Assembly (NCBI GenBank): GCA_030068075.1
Contig: CM057837.1
Span: 22,227,691 to 22,291,690 of the forward strand
Direction of reading: 5' to 3'
Origin: Paguma larvata
Taxonomy: Eukaryota; Chordata; Mammalia; Carnivora; Viverridae
Length of the DNA stretch: 64,000 bases
Shown: positions 47,355 to 59,601 of the stretch, one piece after another
Numbering within the stretch: the first letter of the stretch is position 1
How the letters are laid out: the number at the start of each line of letters is the position of its first letter
Program-made: the position numbers and the translations under genes
The notes under the pieces: model-generated
The model's database searches: none
Told to the model about the DNA's origin: nothing
What the model saw: only the letters and a program-made list of their open reading frames with translations

Positions 47355-49335
47355 ATCCAACAAGGTATACCATATCCCAGGAAAAAAAAATGCAGAGTGA
47401 TTAATGCTGAGACATAACCACGTTTAGCTTCTGAACACCAGGGCTGGGGCAGAATCATATCAAGAACAAAACCAAACAAACTGAAACAAGACAACACCCC
47501 ACCCCCACCCCCATCATTCCAGTGTCTGGGGATGGTGGCCAAGGTCTACAGACTCTGCAGGGAAGGGAAATGTTACCCAGCGGTCACACAGAAGGCAGCG
47601 GTGGGGGGACAGTTCCGAACAGAACCCTGAGAAATCAAACCACAAATCTCAGAAACCAGGCACCGTCCGGTGGTGAGCATAGACTCTGTCCTGCTCTGGA
47701 ACGAAGAGCCTACCCCTCCTGGAGTCACACCAACAGCAGAACGTAGGTGTTACGGTTCTGGCAGGTGCCGGTAACCCAGACTGGACGGGGAGGGGGGCGA
47801 GAGGTGGTACCCCCGTCTTTCGCAGCAGAAAGCCCCCCGAACACCTGGTCCCCTCAAAATATAGTAACTCCAAGTTCTTATTATTTTTATACTCTTTTTC
47901 TCCCTTAACTTTAAAGGGATCTTTTAGTCCTTTTTATATTGCTTGCGTTTTTTTTTTTAATGAGCATGATTTTTTTTAACCCCAAAAAATAAAAGTCATT
48001 ATTCTTAAAATGTTTCTTTTGAGTTTTCTCTTTCCATCTGGTTTGCTTCATTAAAAAAAAAGAAGAAGAAGAACAAAGGATTTCCACAGCTTTGAAAGGC
48101 AGCCTGCCTCATTCAACATCCCCGGGGCAAGGAAGGAGCCGAGGGCTGCAGACCAGAGCCTGGGGAGGGGGGGCTGGGAGGGGGGTTCCCTGCTTCCTGC
48201 GGAGTGGGGCCAGGCTGGGAGGCTCTGCGAGCACCTGGCTCTCGGAGGAAACGGGTCCATGGCCAGGAGGGGAGCAGGCGGGGGTACCCTGTGCTCGGGA
48301 TGGGGCTTGCTTTGTAGGGCCAAACCCTGAGGGGCAGGCAAAGAAACCGATTGCCCAAGGCCATTCTGGAAGGACATGGCTGGGGGCCCCCCTCTTCCCC
48401 CTTCTATACCTGCGGCCGGGTGTGCGGCTTGGGGGTCCCAGAACAGCAGTCTTGTCTGCCGCCTCCTCTTTGTTCCAGTCTCGAACTGTGCCCCTTCCAA
48501 GCCGGAGCTCGAGCCGGGAGAAACCGAGCGTGCGTATGGGGGCAGGAAGAGACAGGGGAACGCCATTTATTCGTCCACGCGTTTGTGCACTGAGTGGCCC
48601 CTGCGTGCGGGCTTGCACAGTCTCTGGGGACACGGAGGTGGTGTGACACTCTCAGGCCTCTTGGGGTCTCCGTCCGGGGTGAGGAGACCACTAGGGACGC
48701 CCTCACATAAGACTCAGGGCCACAGGAGAGATGGGGACGGGCCGGCTGTGTTCCAGACACCGAAAAGTGGCCAACATGGTGGCTCCGGGCTGGGAAGAGG
48801 GTTGCTTTCCTCAAGTCCTCACTCCTGGGACTCAAGGGTGACACCGGAGTGGATCCCTTTGGGTCTCTTCCACGCTGGCTCTTCTCTGGCGGAAGCTTCT
48901 CCTGTCCTTAGACGCCTGTGTCTTCTTGCCTCCAGGCCATACTGATTGCTCCAGCCTGGGAACCCCTGACCCGCTTGGCCCGATCCAAGTGACAGAGCCC
49001 CCAGATTGCTTGGCTCGGATCCCAGCTCCCTGACTGACCGGTTGGGTTGAGTTGGGGCAGGCCTGTACCCGGTCTGTGCCTCTGTTTCTGAGCTTGAAAA
49101 GGAGCCAAGTCCACCCACCACCTTGGCTCGTGGGAAGATGCGATGAAAGGCATCTCGCCCTGTGCCTGGTGCCCGGGAGACCATGGCACGGATGCGCCCC
49201 GGGGGCTGGAGACTTCCTGGTTCTCCAAGGGCACGGCTGGTCCTGCGGCTGGTTCCTCCCAAAGCCTGACTTGTCTCTTGTTCTTGGAGTCCGTAATCCA
49301 ACCTGTGTTTTTATGATAAATTGTCCTTTTCGCTA
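47355..49335. other. Intergenic; AT-rich then GC-rich, with a MIR
   Basis: AT-rich, T-run-rich sequence at 47,880-48,070 gives way to GC-rich sequence. A MIR-like + strand fragment at about 49,020-49,175 contains GTTTCTGAGCTTGAAAAGGAG and GAAAGGCATCTCGCCCTGTG. Long frames on both strands at 48.1-48.9 kb show no known domain. Confidence 0.45.
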
Positions 49336-49392
49336 GCGTGGTGGTAATGGTGGTGGCAGTGATGGTGGTGGTGGCGGCGGTGGTGGTGGGGT
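49336..49392. repeat. Short GGT/GAT array
   Basis: About 57 bp of GGTGGT, GGTAAT and GTGATG repeats, compositionally like the large array at 61.8 kb. Confidence 0.85.
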
Positions 49393-49642
49393 TCTGTTAC
49401 TTGCAATCGTGTTCCAGATTGGGAGGCAAAAGGGATGTCTTCTAGGGCCTGATGGACAGGAACACAGCTAAGCCAGCCTGGGCTCACGCCATTCACCTGG
49501 AGCACAGAGCGTCTCAAGGGGCAGCGTCGGCCAGGCGGGTGGCTCAGCTCCCTGCTCTCCGTGGATAGATGGGGACATGGAGGCTGGTGAGGGGCTCACC
49601 TGCCCAGCAGTTGGTGGCCGAGACACTTGTACCTGGCCTTTT

Positions 49643-49842
49643 TCTTCCTCCCTTCCTTCCTCCCTTCCTCCCTCCCTCCCTCCCTCCCTTCCTTCCTTCC
49701 TTCCTTCCTTCCTTCCTTCCTTCCTTTTTTTCTTCCTTCCTTCCTTCCTTCCTTCCTCTTTTCTTTCTTTCTTTCTTTCTCTCTCTTTCTCTCTTTCTTA
49801 ATTTGAGAGGAAGAGCATATGAGCTGGGAAGAAGGGCAGAGG

Positions 49843-49904
<62 letters not shown>

Positions 49905-50031
49905 CTCAAGCAAGCTCCAAGCTTGGCACGGAGCCCAATGCGGGGCTCGATCCCACAACCCCAGGATCATGACCTGAGCCGAAATCAAGAGCGGGACGCT
50001 CAACCAACTGAGCCCCCCAGGGGCGCCCGTC
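49643..50031 (-). mobile_element. Carnivore SINE (minus) with greatly expanded tail repeats
   Basis: The right end is a typical SINE body in reverse (GCGGGGCTCGATCCCACAAC, GATCATGACCTGAGC, CCCCCAGGGGCGCC). The left part is about 150 bp of TTCC/TTCT repeats, and an inner (GA)n run of about 50 bp lies near 49,850-49,900. The duplication GTACCTGGCCTTTT (49629-49642) and GTACCTGGCTTTT (50032-50044) places the whole microsatellite inside the insertion. Confidence 0.88.
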
Positions 50032-50044
50032 GTACCTGGCTTTT

Positions 50045-50441
50045 CTAACTCCACATCCCTTGCGTTTAATTAGTGTATTCTTCTGCTTATTTGTGGCCTG
50101 TTGAAATGATTTTTCCCCGTTCTAACTGGTGAGTCACAAAATACCCAAGGGGAAGAACTCGTCCATGCGTGCAGAAGGGACAGTGAGCTGGGGGAAGGGG
50201 TCAGGGACTGTGGGAGAGCTATTTCCCCTTAATCAAGAAAGTGTTTGGGAAACACTCCCTTCCCCGCATCACGGAAGACCAGAAACGGGCTTATTTTAAG
50301 GGACCACGCGCTGATGCCGCGGCACGTGAACTCTGACGCACAGCCTTGAGTTATGTCTGCCTTTTCCTGTGTTTTCTCTGGATGTGTCTACATTTCACGG
50401 ACAGCACGAAACACCTCCATTGTGCTCTGTTTCTCATTTAA

Positions 50442-50479
<38 letters not shown>

Positions 50480-53154
50480 CCCCAGGATTTAGAAATCCAG
50501 TATAGAACCAAAAGCTTTTCACTCCTCGACTTCATTGAAAAACCAAACCAAATAAAACAAAACGAGGCGCCCGGGTTCGTAAAGAAGAGGTTTCGCCACC
50601 GTCCTGGGGAAGCTGTCCCCTGCGTGGGGCCCGCCCTCCACCCCCCAGGCTGCTCTCGCTCGCCCCGCAGAGCCTTCCTGGCCTGAGCCCCGAGTCGGTG
50701 TTTGCCGTGTGGACGCCGAAAGAAAGAGCTCTCCCTTTCGAGAGAATCCAGTTATCCGAACTTTGGTATCAAAGGCCCGTCTGGAGAATTTTAATCACTC
50801 CAGCGGAATGGGGGATTCCGGTGGCTCTCGGTTAAGCTCTGTGACTGCGTTTCGATCTCTGTGTTTATGCGGTTTTATGATCTCTCTAGGCAAACAAAGG
50901 CGCTCCTCCTAAGATGCTTGCTGCCAGGGCGTGTGGGCCAAGCGCCCTGTGGTCGCGGGAGGGGATGTCGTGTCTCGGCTGTGATGGGTTCTGTATCACA
51001 TTTCAAGGGGATTAAATTGTACCCTTGGTTCTCTGGGCCCGTTAGTGTTGCTTTATAACGTAAGGACCTCACTGGGTCACGTCCTAGGCCTCCACTGATA
51101 GCATCCATTGGCCCGCCAGTGTTACCCTTGCCGCCTCCGGCCCCTCCCAAGGCACTGTCACCAGCCTGAATTAGCAGGTGTCTTGCCAGCCCTGCGGTGA
51201 GCAGGGGATGGCGGCCGTGGTCCCACGAAAGGCTTGGGGGGACAGGAGAGGTGTGGCAGGGAGAAGGTGAGGACAGCGAGCATTTGCAACAACGATCTCT
51301 GCGGTCTTTCCTCTAGGTTCCCACGGGGGTCACAGAGCCCTCTCCCTGGCCTCATTTCCCCCTCTGGCTCTCTCAGCATTTGCCTCTTGGCCCTTCTCCT
51401 GGCCGGGGAAGGACCATCCACGATTCCACTTCCGGCTCCCCCAGGGCCAGCCCACGCCTGACCTCACATCTCCTGACCCGACGCTGTCCTCAGGGAGCTC
51501 CCAGGCTGGTGGCCACGCAGGGCGGTCTGTGCTTGGATCTGAGTATCAGGGAAATGGCAGCAGCGGTGGTCCAGGGAGCACAGAGGACCGAGTGCGGAGG
51601 ACAGAGGCCGCCTTCGGGGGATGCGAGGCCGAACTCAGCTTTGAAGGGAGAATGGGAAATCCCTGGGTGAAGAGGGGTGGGGAGGGGGTTCTGGGCGGAA
51701 GGAACAGAGCGTGAAAGGGCCCGGAGGCACACAATCTCACGGTTGGGGATTCTAAGTGGTTAGACAGAAGGTACCTGTCAAAGATGGGCACAGGTGAAGC
51801 CAGAGAGATTTGGGGGCCTGAAGATCTTTAAGGTCCCTCAATGTTAGACTCGAGACCACAGGGAACAGTTGTGTGGGTTGTGTACTGCACCGTTCTCAGA
51901 GCGCCCCTAAACCTGTGCCGCGCACAACCAGAATAATGGAACAGGGTGACCCCGCTCTGCTAAGGGAAAGGCGCCTTCTCCTGGTGGCGATGGGAAGTCT
52001 TCAAAGGACTGTGGGCAGAAAAGCCACACGATTACAAATGCGGCTGCGGGGTGGCGGGAGCCGCAGCTGGAGGAAGCCATGGCAGTCGGGGTGTCGGGGT
52101 GACGGGCTGCTCTAGTCGTGCTGGGGAGGACGGGGAGGGAGCTGTGTTGTGCAGGGCGGGGGTGGGGGGGTGGGGGGGCAGGGTGCGTTCTGCAGGCTTG
52201 GAGCCAGACAGCCTCGGCGCGCCGACGGCAGAAGATGCCCCAGCCGTGTGAACACCCGCGGTGAGGACCTACGGGCTTGCAAAACCCGCTTCCGTTGGTC
52301 ATCGCTCACGCCACAGACGCTTCCCAGGGTTTTCTCCTCCCCGGTTTCGGTGAGGCTCCGAAAATGGTTTTGCTTGCTGGAGAGAACATGCACACTTCGC
52401 GGGGCTTCCTCGTTTCACTCTCTCTCTCGTGCCGATATTCAAGCCCTTTTCTCTTCTGTGACCTGGAGGACGTCTCTGATCCGACAGGGCTCACGCTGCC
52501 TTAGTTCTGGAGAAGCGGAAACACTTGGGTGCCGGCGTGCGCCCAGCCTCGTGTCTGCTTCCGTCCCTTCCCCGGCTAGTGCTCGTGTGGCCTCCACCGT
52601 GGCCGGGCACCCGCTAGAGGCTGACCCCACCCCGCGGCTCAGCCCCCCCCCCCCTCAGCACCCAGTTTACAATTCCCTTGCCTCCTTTCTCTCTCCCGCT
52701 GCTAAATCCGTCCTGCTTGGTCGTCTCCTGACTTCTGAGCTCTGCGGGATGAAGAGAGAGAAGATTCTGGAGTTCCTAGAGGTAGGGGTGAGGCAGAGGG
52801 AGGAAGGGTTGAGGGGAAGAGAGGACCCAGTGACACACGGGGGAGATGAAAGAGTTTCTGGGGAAGGAATAGTTCCAGCGGTGGTGCGGCCAAAGAAAGA
52901 CCCAGAATGAGATTCAGATGGCACTCTCTGCACAAAAGCAAGTTCCCGTGAGCTGGCTGCTCACGCAAAACCCAAACCCCAACAAGTAGTGTTTCCACAC
53001 GGGGCAGTTCAGGTCTTGTCACAGCCTGGGGGTTGACTCTCTGCCTCGCAGTCACTCAGGGTCCAGGGCCCCTGTGCCCCCTCCGTCCTCGTCCCCATCA
53101 GTCAGCGGGAACCTGAGCAGAACCTGTGTGGGGTTCTGACAGACCAGTCTTGGT
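50045..53154. other. Intergenic, poly(A) run but no exon
   Basis: About 3.1 kb with a 34-bp A-run at 50,445-50,478, which has no SINE or L1 body in front of it that I can recognise. The rest is unique-looking and no family is assigned. Confidence 0.5.
50445..50478. repeat. Poly(A) run, 34 bp
   Basis: Uninterrupted A-run on the + strand, flanked by unrecognised sequence. Confidence 0.95.
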
Positions 53155-53400
53155 GGGGCGCCTGGGTGGCTCAGGCGGGACTCTGGCTCAGGTCACAATC
53201 TCGTGGTTCGTGAGTTCGAGTCTCCCGTCAGACCTGGGTCCGCTTCGGATCCTCCGTCTCCCTTTCTCTCTGCCCGCCGCCCCCCCACACGCACCCTCTC
53301 CCTCTGCTCTCCCTGCTCCCCCACTCCCTCCACTGCTCCCTCCCCCACTTGTACATTTGCACTCTCTCTCTCAAAAACATATAAAAACATTAAAAAAAAA
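53155..53400 (+). mobile_element. Carnivore tRNA-Lys SINE, + strand
   Basis: GGGGCGCCTGGGTGGCTCAG head with a short deletion across the A box, GTGGTTCGTGAGTTCGAGTC B box, a C-rich and CT-rich body, and an A-rich tail. The duplication was not determined with confidence; CAGTCTTGG before and CAGTCCTGG after (about 53,475) is a candidate. Confidence 0.88.
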
Positions 53401-53504
53401 AGAGGAGTCTCACTACAGTAGGTCGGTGAATGGAAACAAAATCTTAAAAAAAAAAAAAAGATAAAAACTATATCAGTCCTGGAAATGGCATGCCCATTTC
53501 TTTT

Positions 53505-53740
53505 ATTTTTTTATTAAAATTTTTTTTAACGTTCATTTATTTCTGAGAGAGAGAGAGAGACAGAGAGAGAGAGAGCATGAGCAGGGGAGGGTCAGAGACA
53601 GAGGGAGACACAGAATCCGCAGCAGGCTCCAGGCTCTGAGCGGTCAGCACACAGCCCATCATGGGGCTCGAACTCCTGAACCGTGAGATCATGACCTGAG
53701 CTGAAGTCAGATCCCCAACCAACTAAGCCACCCAGGCAAC
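53505..53740 (-). mobile_element. Carnivore tRNA-Lys SINE, minus strand
   Basis: T-rich tail, (GA)n, CAGCAGGCTCCAGGCTCTGA, GGGGCTCGAACTCCTGAACC and head complement AAGCCACCCAGGCAACCC. It lies only about 100 bp from the preceding SINE, in opposite orientation. Confidence 0.9.
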
Positions 53741-53754
53741 CCATTTTTTAAAAA

Positions 53755-54095
53755 TTTTTTAAAATGACTTAACTGTGGTATAGTTTACATATAAAATTTG
53801 CCCATTTCGGATGTACAATTCAGTGATTTTCAGTAACTAGAACATTAACATCACCCCCCATAAGATCTTGCGTGCCCTTTACTGTTTCTACTCCCTGTAT
53901 AATTCCTAATTTACTCTTCATCTCTACAGCTCGGCCTATTCTGAGCATTTCCTATGAATAAAATCACACAACGTGTGGTCTCTCGTGTCTGGCTTCTTTC
54001 ACGGAGCGTAATGTGTTTGAGGGTCATTCCGACACAGTCTGGGTCGGCATTCGTTCCTTCCTGAGGCTGAGGAATATTCTATTATACGCAGAGGT
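53755..54095 (-). mobile_element. Old LINE-1 3' fragment, minus strand
   Basis: AACTGTGGTATAGTTTACAT, GTACAATTCAGTGATTTTCA, AATCACACAACGTGTGGTCT, TGGCTTCTTTCACGGAGCG and GAGGAATATTCTATTATACG follow the well-known antisense order of a mammalian L1 ORF2 end and 3' region. It is heavily diverged. Confidence 0.7.
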
Positions 54096-54309
54096 GGTGG
54101 TGGGTTCCCCCCTCCTCCACCGCTCCCCTTCCATTGGCTAGAACTCAACTCTCATGGCCAAACCCAACCGCAAGGGAAGCTGGGAGAGGTAGTCCTTGTG
54201 CCCAAAGGAAGGCGGCCTGGCCTGAACAGACGGCTCTGCCCGGGCACCCCCTCGCTGCCGCCAACTACCCCCTTAAAAACCTATATACACACAGAGGCCC
54301 CAAGCGAGT

Positions 54310-54412
54310 GGCATGCGTGGGTGCGTGTGAGTGGACTGCGCATGTGCGCGTGCATTTGCGTGCGTATGCGTGCGTGTGCGTGCGTATGCGGCGTGTGCGC
54401 GTGTGTAGAAAA
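54310..54412. repeat. Alternating purine-pyrimidine tract (TGCG/CATG)n
   Basis: About 100 bp of GTGCGTGTGAG, GTGCGCGTGC, GCGTATGCGT and GTGTGCGCGTG, a CpG-containing Z-DNA-prone tract. Confidence 0.85.
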
Positions 54413-57400
54413 CGCAAAGTCCGGGTCGAGTCAGCTCCACGAGCAACCCGCAGTGTGCACAGGAGGAGGCGAGAGGGGCACACACCAAACCAGGGGCCAC
54501 AGGTAAGCTTGGGGACATGAACGTAAACCCTCCCCTGCTGCGCCAGAAAGGTGACTTCCACGGACCCCGGAGGAAGGGTCCGAGCAGATCTCAGCCGGCT
54601 CCTGCGAGGCAGAGAGCCACTGAGTCACAAGTCATGGAATCGTTGCAAATGCACTTGAAACAGTTCCCGAGCGGGACCTTCGGGGCGGGGGCGGGGGTGC
54701 GTTCTAAAGACTTCTCTTTTGTGCTTCCGGATTTCCGCGCGGGCAGCTTCTGGTTGACCCCGCGCGCGGCTGCCGCCGACTCGACCGCAGCACAGCTCCA
54801 GGTCTGGAGGCAGAGTTAGAAGCCAAGAGGAACTCTCCTTACATTCCTGGAATAGTCGGAAGGGGGAAAACGGCTTTCAGAAAAAGCGTGGTCTTGGTGG
54901 GGGAGGGAAAGGAATGGCACCCGTGGGTCCTTCCTGAAGTCGGTGCTGCCGCCAGAACCGGGGGTGGGGGTGGGGGGGGAGCTACTGGACGTGCAGCCTG
55001 GGAGTTATTTCAGGACACATTCTGCCCCGGCCCCTTTGATTCTCAGCGGTGGTTTTCACTTAATATTAATCACTTGGCCAGACGGGGAGGCTGATTCCTT
55101 CACGGACCCGGGACGCGCTCCAGGCCCGAGAATTCCATCCCCTTACATAACGAGCCCAGCTGCCCACGCCGACCTGCGGGTGGCCTGCTTCTCGGGGGGC
55201 GGGCGCCACGCACCTGCTCTGCGGGGCTTACGACTGGGGCTTGGGGCGCCTGGGAACGGTCAAACGTCTTCGGGATCGAAAGTATTGCCCTTCCTGCCCT
55301 TTGGAGGCTTGCCGTTGGAAACACGGCAGGGATTCTGTTCTCCAGAGGACGGGGGTGGAGGGGGGGAGGTTAGGAAATTCCGCAGATAACTCGGAGGAGT
55401 CATCCCCAGATCTGCTCTGCCCCATCCAGAAATTCTTGTCCGGCTGCAAAGCACCCATCCGAAGAGGGTCAAGAGGAAGAGAGAGTGTGAGCGGCGTTTT
55501 GCTGAAACTCTGCACTCGCGTTTCCCAAGTCCTGCAATACGGCAGTGCCGAATGCTTGCGTTCCGTATCTGGTTTGGTCCCTTTATTCTAAAGACCTGGA
55601 GAACAGAAATGAGCGAGTCTGTCGGAACTGGAAGTAAAACATGGCAGGCTTTGTTCCGCGCCTTGAGAGCCTTCGTCAGACCTCCTGTTTCATCTGCGCG
55701 AAGGAGCAGGTGGGGCGCCGGTATTGTGGGTAGACTCTGCCCGGGACTATTTTCCTCATATTGCCTATGTTCTCAGGTGCTCCCCTCCCCCCTCCCCCCC
55801 CACCCCCCCACACCCCCACACCTTGTTACTCTCCTTGTGTGGACTGAGGAAATTGAATTAAGCACCTCTCCAGAGGCCACACAGCAGGCAGGAAAGAGAG
55901 CTGGGATTCGAACCCGGGTCTGCCATAAGCCCAAGCCTGGGCTCTTGGCACAACATGGTGGACGAAGGGTTCCTGACGTTTTAACCTTCCGGGGCTCCCG
56001 TGTCCCGTGCCACGCCGTGGAGTGTCGGGGACGGCCCCAGCTTGGGAGCAGCAGCAGGCGGCCAAGATTACAGGCTTCTTTGATTCGGATTTCCTAAAGG
56101 ACCTGCCCCAGCCTCAGCTCTGGGTTCAGAAACACCTTCTTCGAGTCACCGATTGCATAGACTCTTCTCCTCCGTGGGGCCACAGGGGCTCTGTCTCCTC
56201 CTCCCTCCAGGACGAACAAGCAGGCTGTGCTTGTCCGTGCAGGTCGAGTAACCACGCCGGACAGCCCCACCATGGCCTTGGCCCAGGACCGCCACTCACT
56301 GGGGCTGTCAGCAATGTCTCGGCAACCTGGCTTCAGCCCATTGGCACACGCGTGCCCCGACCGTACGGCCGGCGGCGGTGACGTTTTTATGATCCTGCTT
56401 GCTATTTTTCTCTGCACTTCTCGGACGTGAAATACAGCCCGAGGGAGCGTCTGGCCTTCCTTGCAGCCTGCCGGCCACCTGAAGATTTGCCCCTTGCTGA
56501 CCATTTCTGAGATTATGCTGGAGCCCGCCGGGATCCCTGGGGTGTCACGGCCTGATGTTATCGTCATTTGTGATCATACATTGCCCCGCTCGTATGTTAT
56601 ATATCGGACTCGTATTGTCAGATGCTTTATTTACTCTGTTGCCCCCGTTAAAAAGATCCTTCGGTAAATGTTGAAATCATGAGTCTCAGAAAATACGAAA
56701 TGAACACAGACAAGTGGAACTCATCCTTTAATGAGCAAACCAGTAGCATGTGACAGTCCGTTCAAAGGGAAATTCAAGGAACAGACAAACACGGAGGCAA
56801 TCACGGAAGCCCAAGCGAACGTAGAAGGAGATGCAAACCCAGGCGATATCGATGGGGCAGGCGTCGGTTGCATTCTCACCATGGACAAGAATCATTTGCG
56901 TTGTTCTAAGTGTTCTACAACCTACAGCATAGTCTGCTGGCTCCAGAACAATGAGAGAGACATACCTGGAAAATCAGACCACCCCGGAGTGGGGCACTCA
57001 GGGAAGCCAGTAACCTGTTTATTTCAAATTCTTGCAAATTTCCCCGACCCCCTCATGAAGGTCGGCGCTCTCGTGCCTGTGAGCCATCACACCTGCTGAT
57101 ACCAGGTTTACAAACCTGGGCTCCCTTCCTCCTTATCCCAGACGACGCTCGGAGACAGCGAGTGGCCTGTCCGAGACAAGTGCTCTTACCCCCGAACTCT
57201 CCCAAAGGCAGAGGAGGGGGCAGGACGTCTAGGGTCCGGCCCACTGCAGGGGTGAGGCTCTTCATCATAGCTCATATGGATTTTACATTTTATTCCCTCA
57301 TTTATCTGGGTTGGGTTAAACATTAATACAATGCTGTAAAGTTACTCAGGGTTTGAAATGCGTCTTCCGGAAAGATACGTGGAGGTCCTGACCTCTAGTG

Positions 57401-59224
57401 TCTCAGAATGTGACATAATTCAAAGTAAGGGTGTTGAAGAGATCAATTACAATGATGTCGTATTGGAGGAAAGGGAAGAAGGGGGACCAGTCGGCGCCCG
57501 CGGGTCCTCCTGGCCCTGTCCACGTGGGCTGCGCTGTCAGTGCGAGCTGGGCTGCAGGGAGCTTTGCAGGCCAGACACCAGGAGGACTGGCATTCTGCGG
57601 ACAGGGCGGTGCAACGGGGCCATTAGCGTTCTGTTCTCCGAAGCCCCCTTGTTCTGATTCCATGACCACGAGGCCCTGTGGACGCGTCATGCCAGCTCTG
57701 TCTGGGGAAGGGAAGGCGGGCGCCTGGCCTCCCGGGGAGCGCGAATCCCGCACGCTCCGCACTCCCGGTCTCTGGCCCGGGGATTCCCACCGCCGCCACT
57801 CGACACCCTGGCTCCCTTGTTCCCCTTCACTTCACGTTTGTGCCACATGGCCTGAGTCTGCCCGTTCGGGCTTGATGAAGGTCACGCTCAGACGGCCTTT
57901 CTGTAGATGCGGCGTCTACACCACCCCAGATGCGGGTTCTCTGGCGACTCTGCACCAGACACTGGGCCCGGCCCCGCACGCCCTGGGTCTCGTTTGCATC
58001 CCAAGAATCCCGGATATCAGGGTCTGTGCCTTGCTCGGCCCCCATTTTAGAGACGAAGGAATCGAGGCCAACACAGATCACTAACCTGCCCGAGCCCACA
58101 CGCAGATCGCCGGCCGAGGCAGGACTGGAGTCCGGGCCTGACTCCGGAACGGGGCCCCTTCCACGCCACCTCACTGGGACCTACCGTGTGCCCCGGCAGG
58201 TCCGAACCCACAGCAGCCACCGAGAGGGGAGACTTCCCGCACCTGCCTGCCCTCCGTCCCCAGGGCGCGGCTCTGGGCCGCTTTCTGGGTTTGGCTTGAA
58301 CACGCGGGTCCTGTTTCCAACCTTCCCCGAGGCAGGCCCAGGTAGAAAACATCTCCATGGTAACCCTTGTTTCCGAGGGGCAGCCTGTTGCTTCTGGAAA
58401 ACTTGACACCTTGGTTCCCAACGCCTAGCGCTCTGCGGGTCGGCGGGACGGGTTTAATTGGCCCCGCTCACAGCTGGCTCCTCGGATGTCCCCAAGGCGG
58501 TATCCAGGATACCAGGAAACATGATGAGTTTGCTCCCAGAGAAGAGGGAGAAGGGCAGCCGGGCGTGTCGTCTGCACTGGCTCCACGTTGTCTGATGAGA
58601 GGGGCTGGCAGTGCCGCTGCTCTGGCTGGGCTATGGGGACGCCTGGGCTGTGTGCCCTCTGGGTCCCCCTGATGAGGGTCCCCGGGCTATGCCGCACCTG
58701 CACCCCAGAGGAGTGCGCCTCTCATGGTGAAATCCGGCATGACGCCTCTCATTTCCACCGGCCCCCAGCAGACAGAGAAGACGGACGCCTTCGATCACGT
58801 GACAGTTGGCAATGGCAGCCGTTGCTGGCCCACCGGCCGGAAGCGATTCCCCTCTCTTGCCTCCCGAAGCATCTGCCATGATAACCGCTTTCCCTTTTGC
58901 CAGATGTAACTGGCAAAAAGTAACTTCTCCCAGGCTCCCCTGCAGCCCAGGTGGCCACCAGACAGAGTGCTGGCCAGCGAGACATTTGGGGACATCTCCT
59001 AAGAGGCTTCTGGGGCAATTGTTCCCTTCCTAGTCAAAGGAACAGACGCAGGAGAAGAGCCTCCTGTCGGGATCACTCATGCGAGGACATACCATTTGCA
59101 GCCATCTTGGGGTCAGGAGGATCACAGACACAGACCAAGCGTGTCGACACGACCGAGCTGCAAATCGCCCTGATTCTCTCCCCCTCTGGCCTCTGGCTTT
59201 GTAACATAATGGAGAGCTTAAAAA
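54413..59224. other. Intergenic, scattered MIRs, GC-rich patches
   Basis: No exon recognised. MIR-like pieces occur at 55,845-55,935 (minus; CACACAGCAGGCAGGAAAGA, GGGATTCGAACCCGGGTCTG) and 58,020-58,140 (minus; CCCCATTTTAGAGACGAAGG, TCGCCGGCCGAGGCAGGA). A C-rich tract lies at 55,781-55,822. CpG-rich sequence at about 55,100-55,230 has no recognisable promoter. Confidence 0.5.
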
Positions 59225-59450
59225 ATATTTTTTTTGAGCCTATTTATTTATTTTGAGAGAGAGAGTGAGAGAGTGGGTGCATGCAAGTGGGGAAAGGGCA
59301 GAGAGAGAGGGAGTGAGAGAGAATCCCAAGCAGGCTCCGCAAAGTCAGTACTGAGCCCGATGCGGGGCTCAAACCCACGGACCATGAGATCATGACCTGA
59401 GCTGAAATCAGGAGTCGGATGCTTCACCGGCTGAGCCACCCAGACGCCCC
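59225..59450 (-). mobile_element. Carnivore tRNA-Lys SINE, minus strand
   Basis: T-rich tail (TATTTTTTTTGAGCCTATTT), GA-rich tract, AAGCAGGCTCCGCAAAGTCA, GGGGCTCAAACCCACGGACC and head complement GAGCCACCCAGACGCCCC. Confidence 0.9.
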
Positions 59451-59484
59451 ACGAAGTACTTTGTATTGTCTGAGTCCTTGCGAC

Positions 59485-59585
59485 TCCAAGTGTGATCCCA
59501 GGTCGGCAGCTCTGGTCATCGTCCAGGAGCCTGTTAGCCAGATGCCCTGGCCTGGCCCCAAACTCACTGAATCAGAATGTACGTT
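59485..59585 (+). repeat. MER5A-like DNA transposon fragment
   Basis: AAGTGTGATCCCAGGTCGGC, TCGTCCAGGAGCCTGTTAGC and CAAACTCACTGAATCAGAAT match the remembered MER5A consensus. The truncated young L1 is inserted at its right end. Confidence 0.6.
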
Positions 59586-59601
59586 TAAAAAAGATCTCCA
59601 A

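Noticed and set aside
48051..48945. Overlapping 150-190-codon frames on both strands as a possible upstream exon of the next gene
   Set aside because: No signal peptide, discoidin or carboxypeptidase motif expected for CPXM2, no convincing splice donor, and frames are open on both strands together.
49544..50054. Ser/Leu and Arg/Lys/Glu-rich frames at 49.6-50.0 kb
   Set aside because: They run through (CT)n, (TTCC)n and (GA)n repeats of a SINE tail.
9568..59450. tRNA-Lys-like A and B boxes at several positions as true tRNA genes
   Set aside because: All are within SINE bodies with CT-rich tails and target duplications; no cloverleaf with a complete acceptor stem is present.
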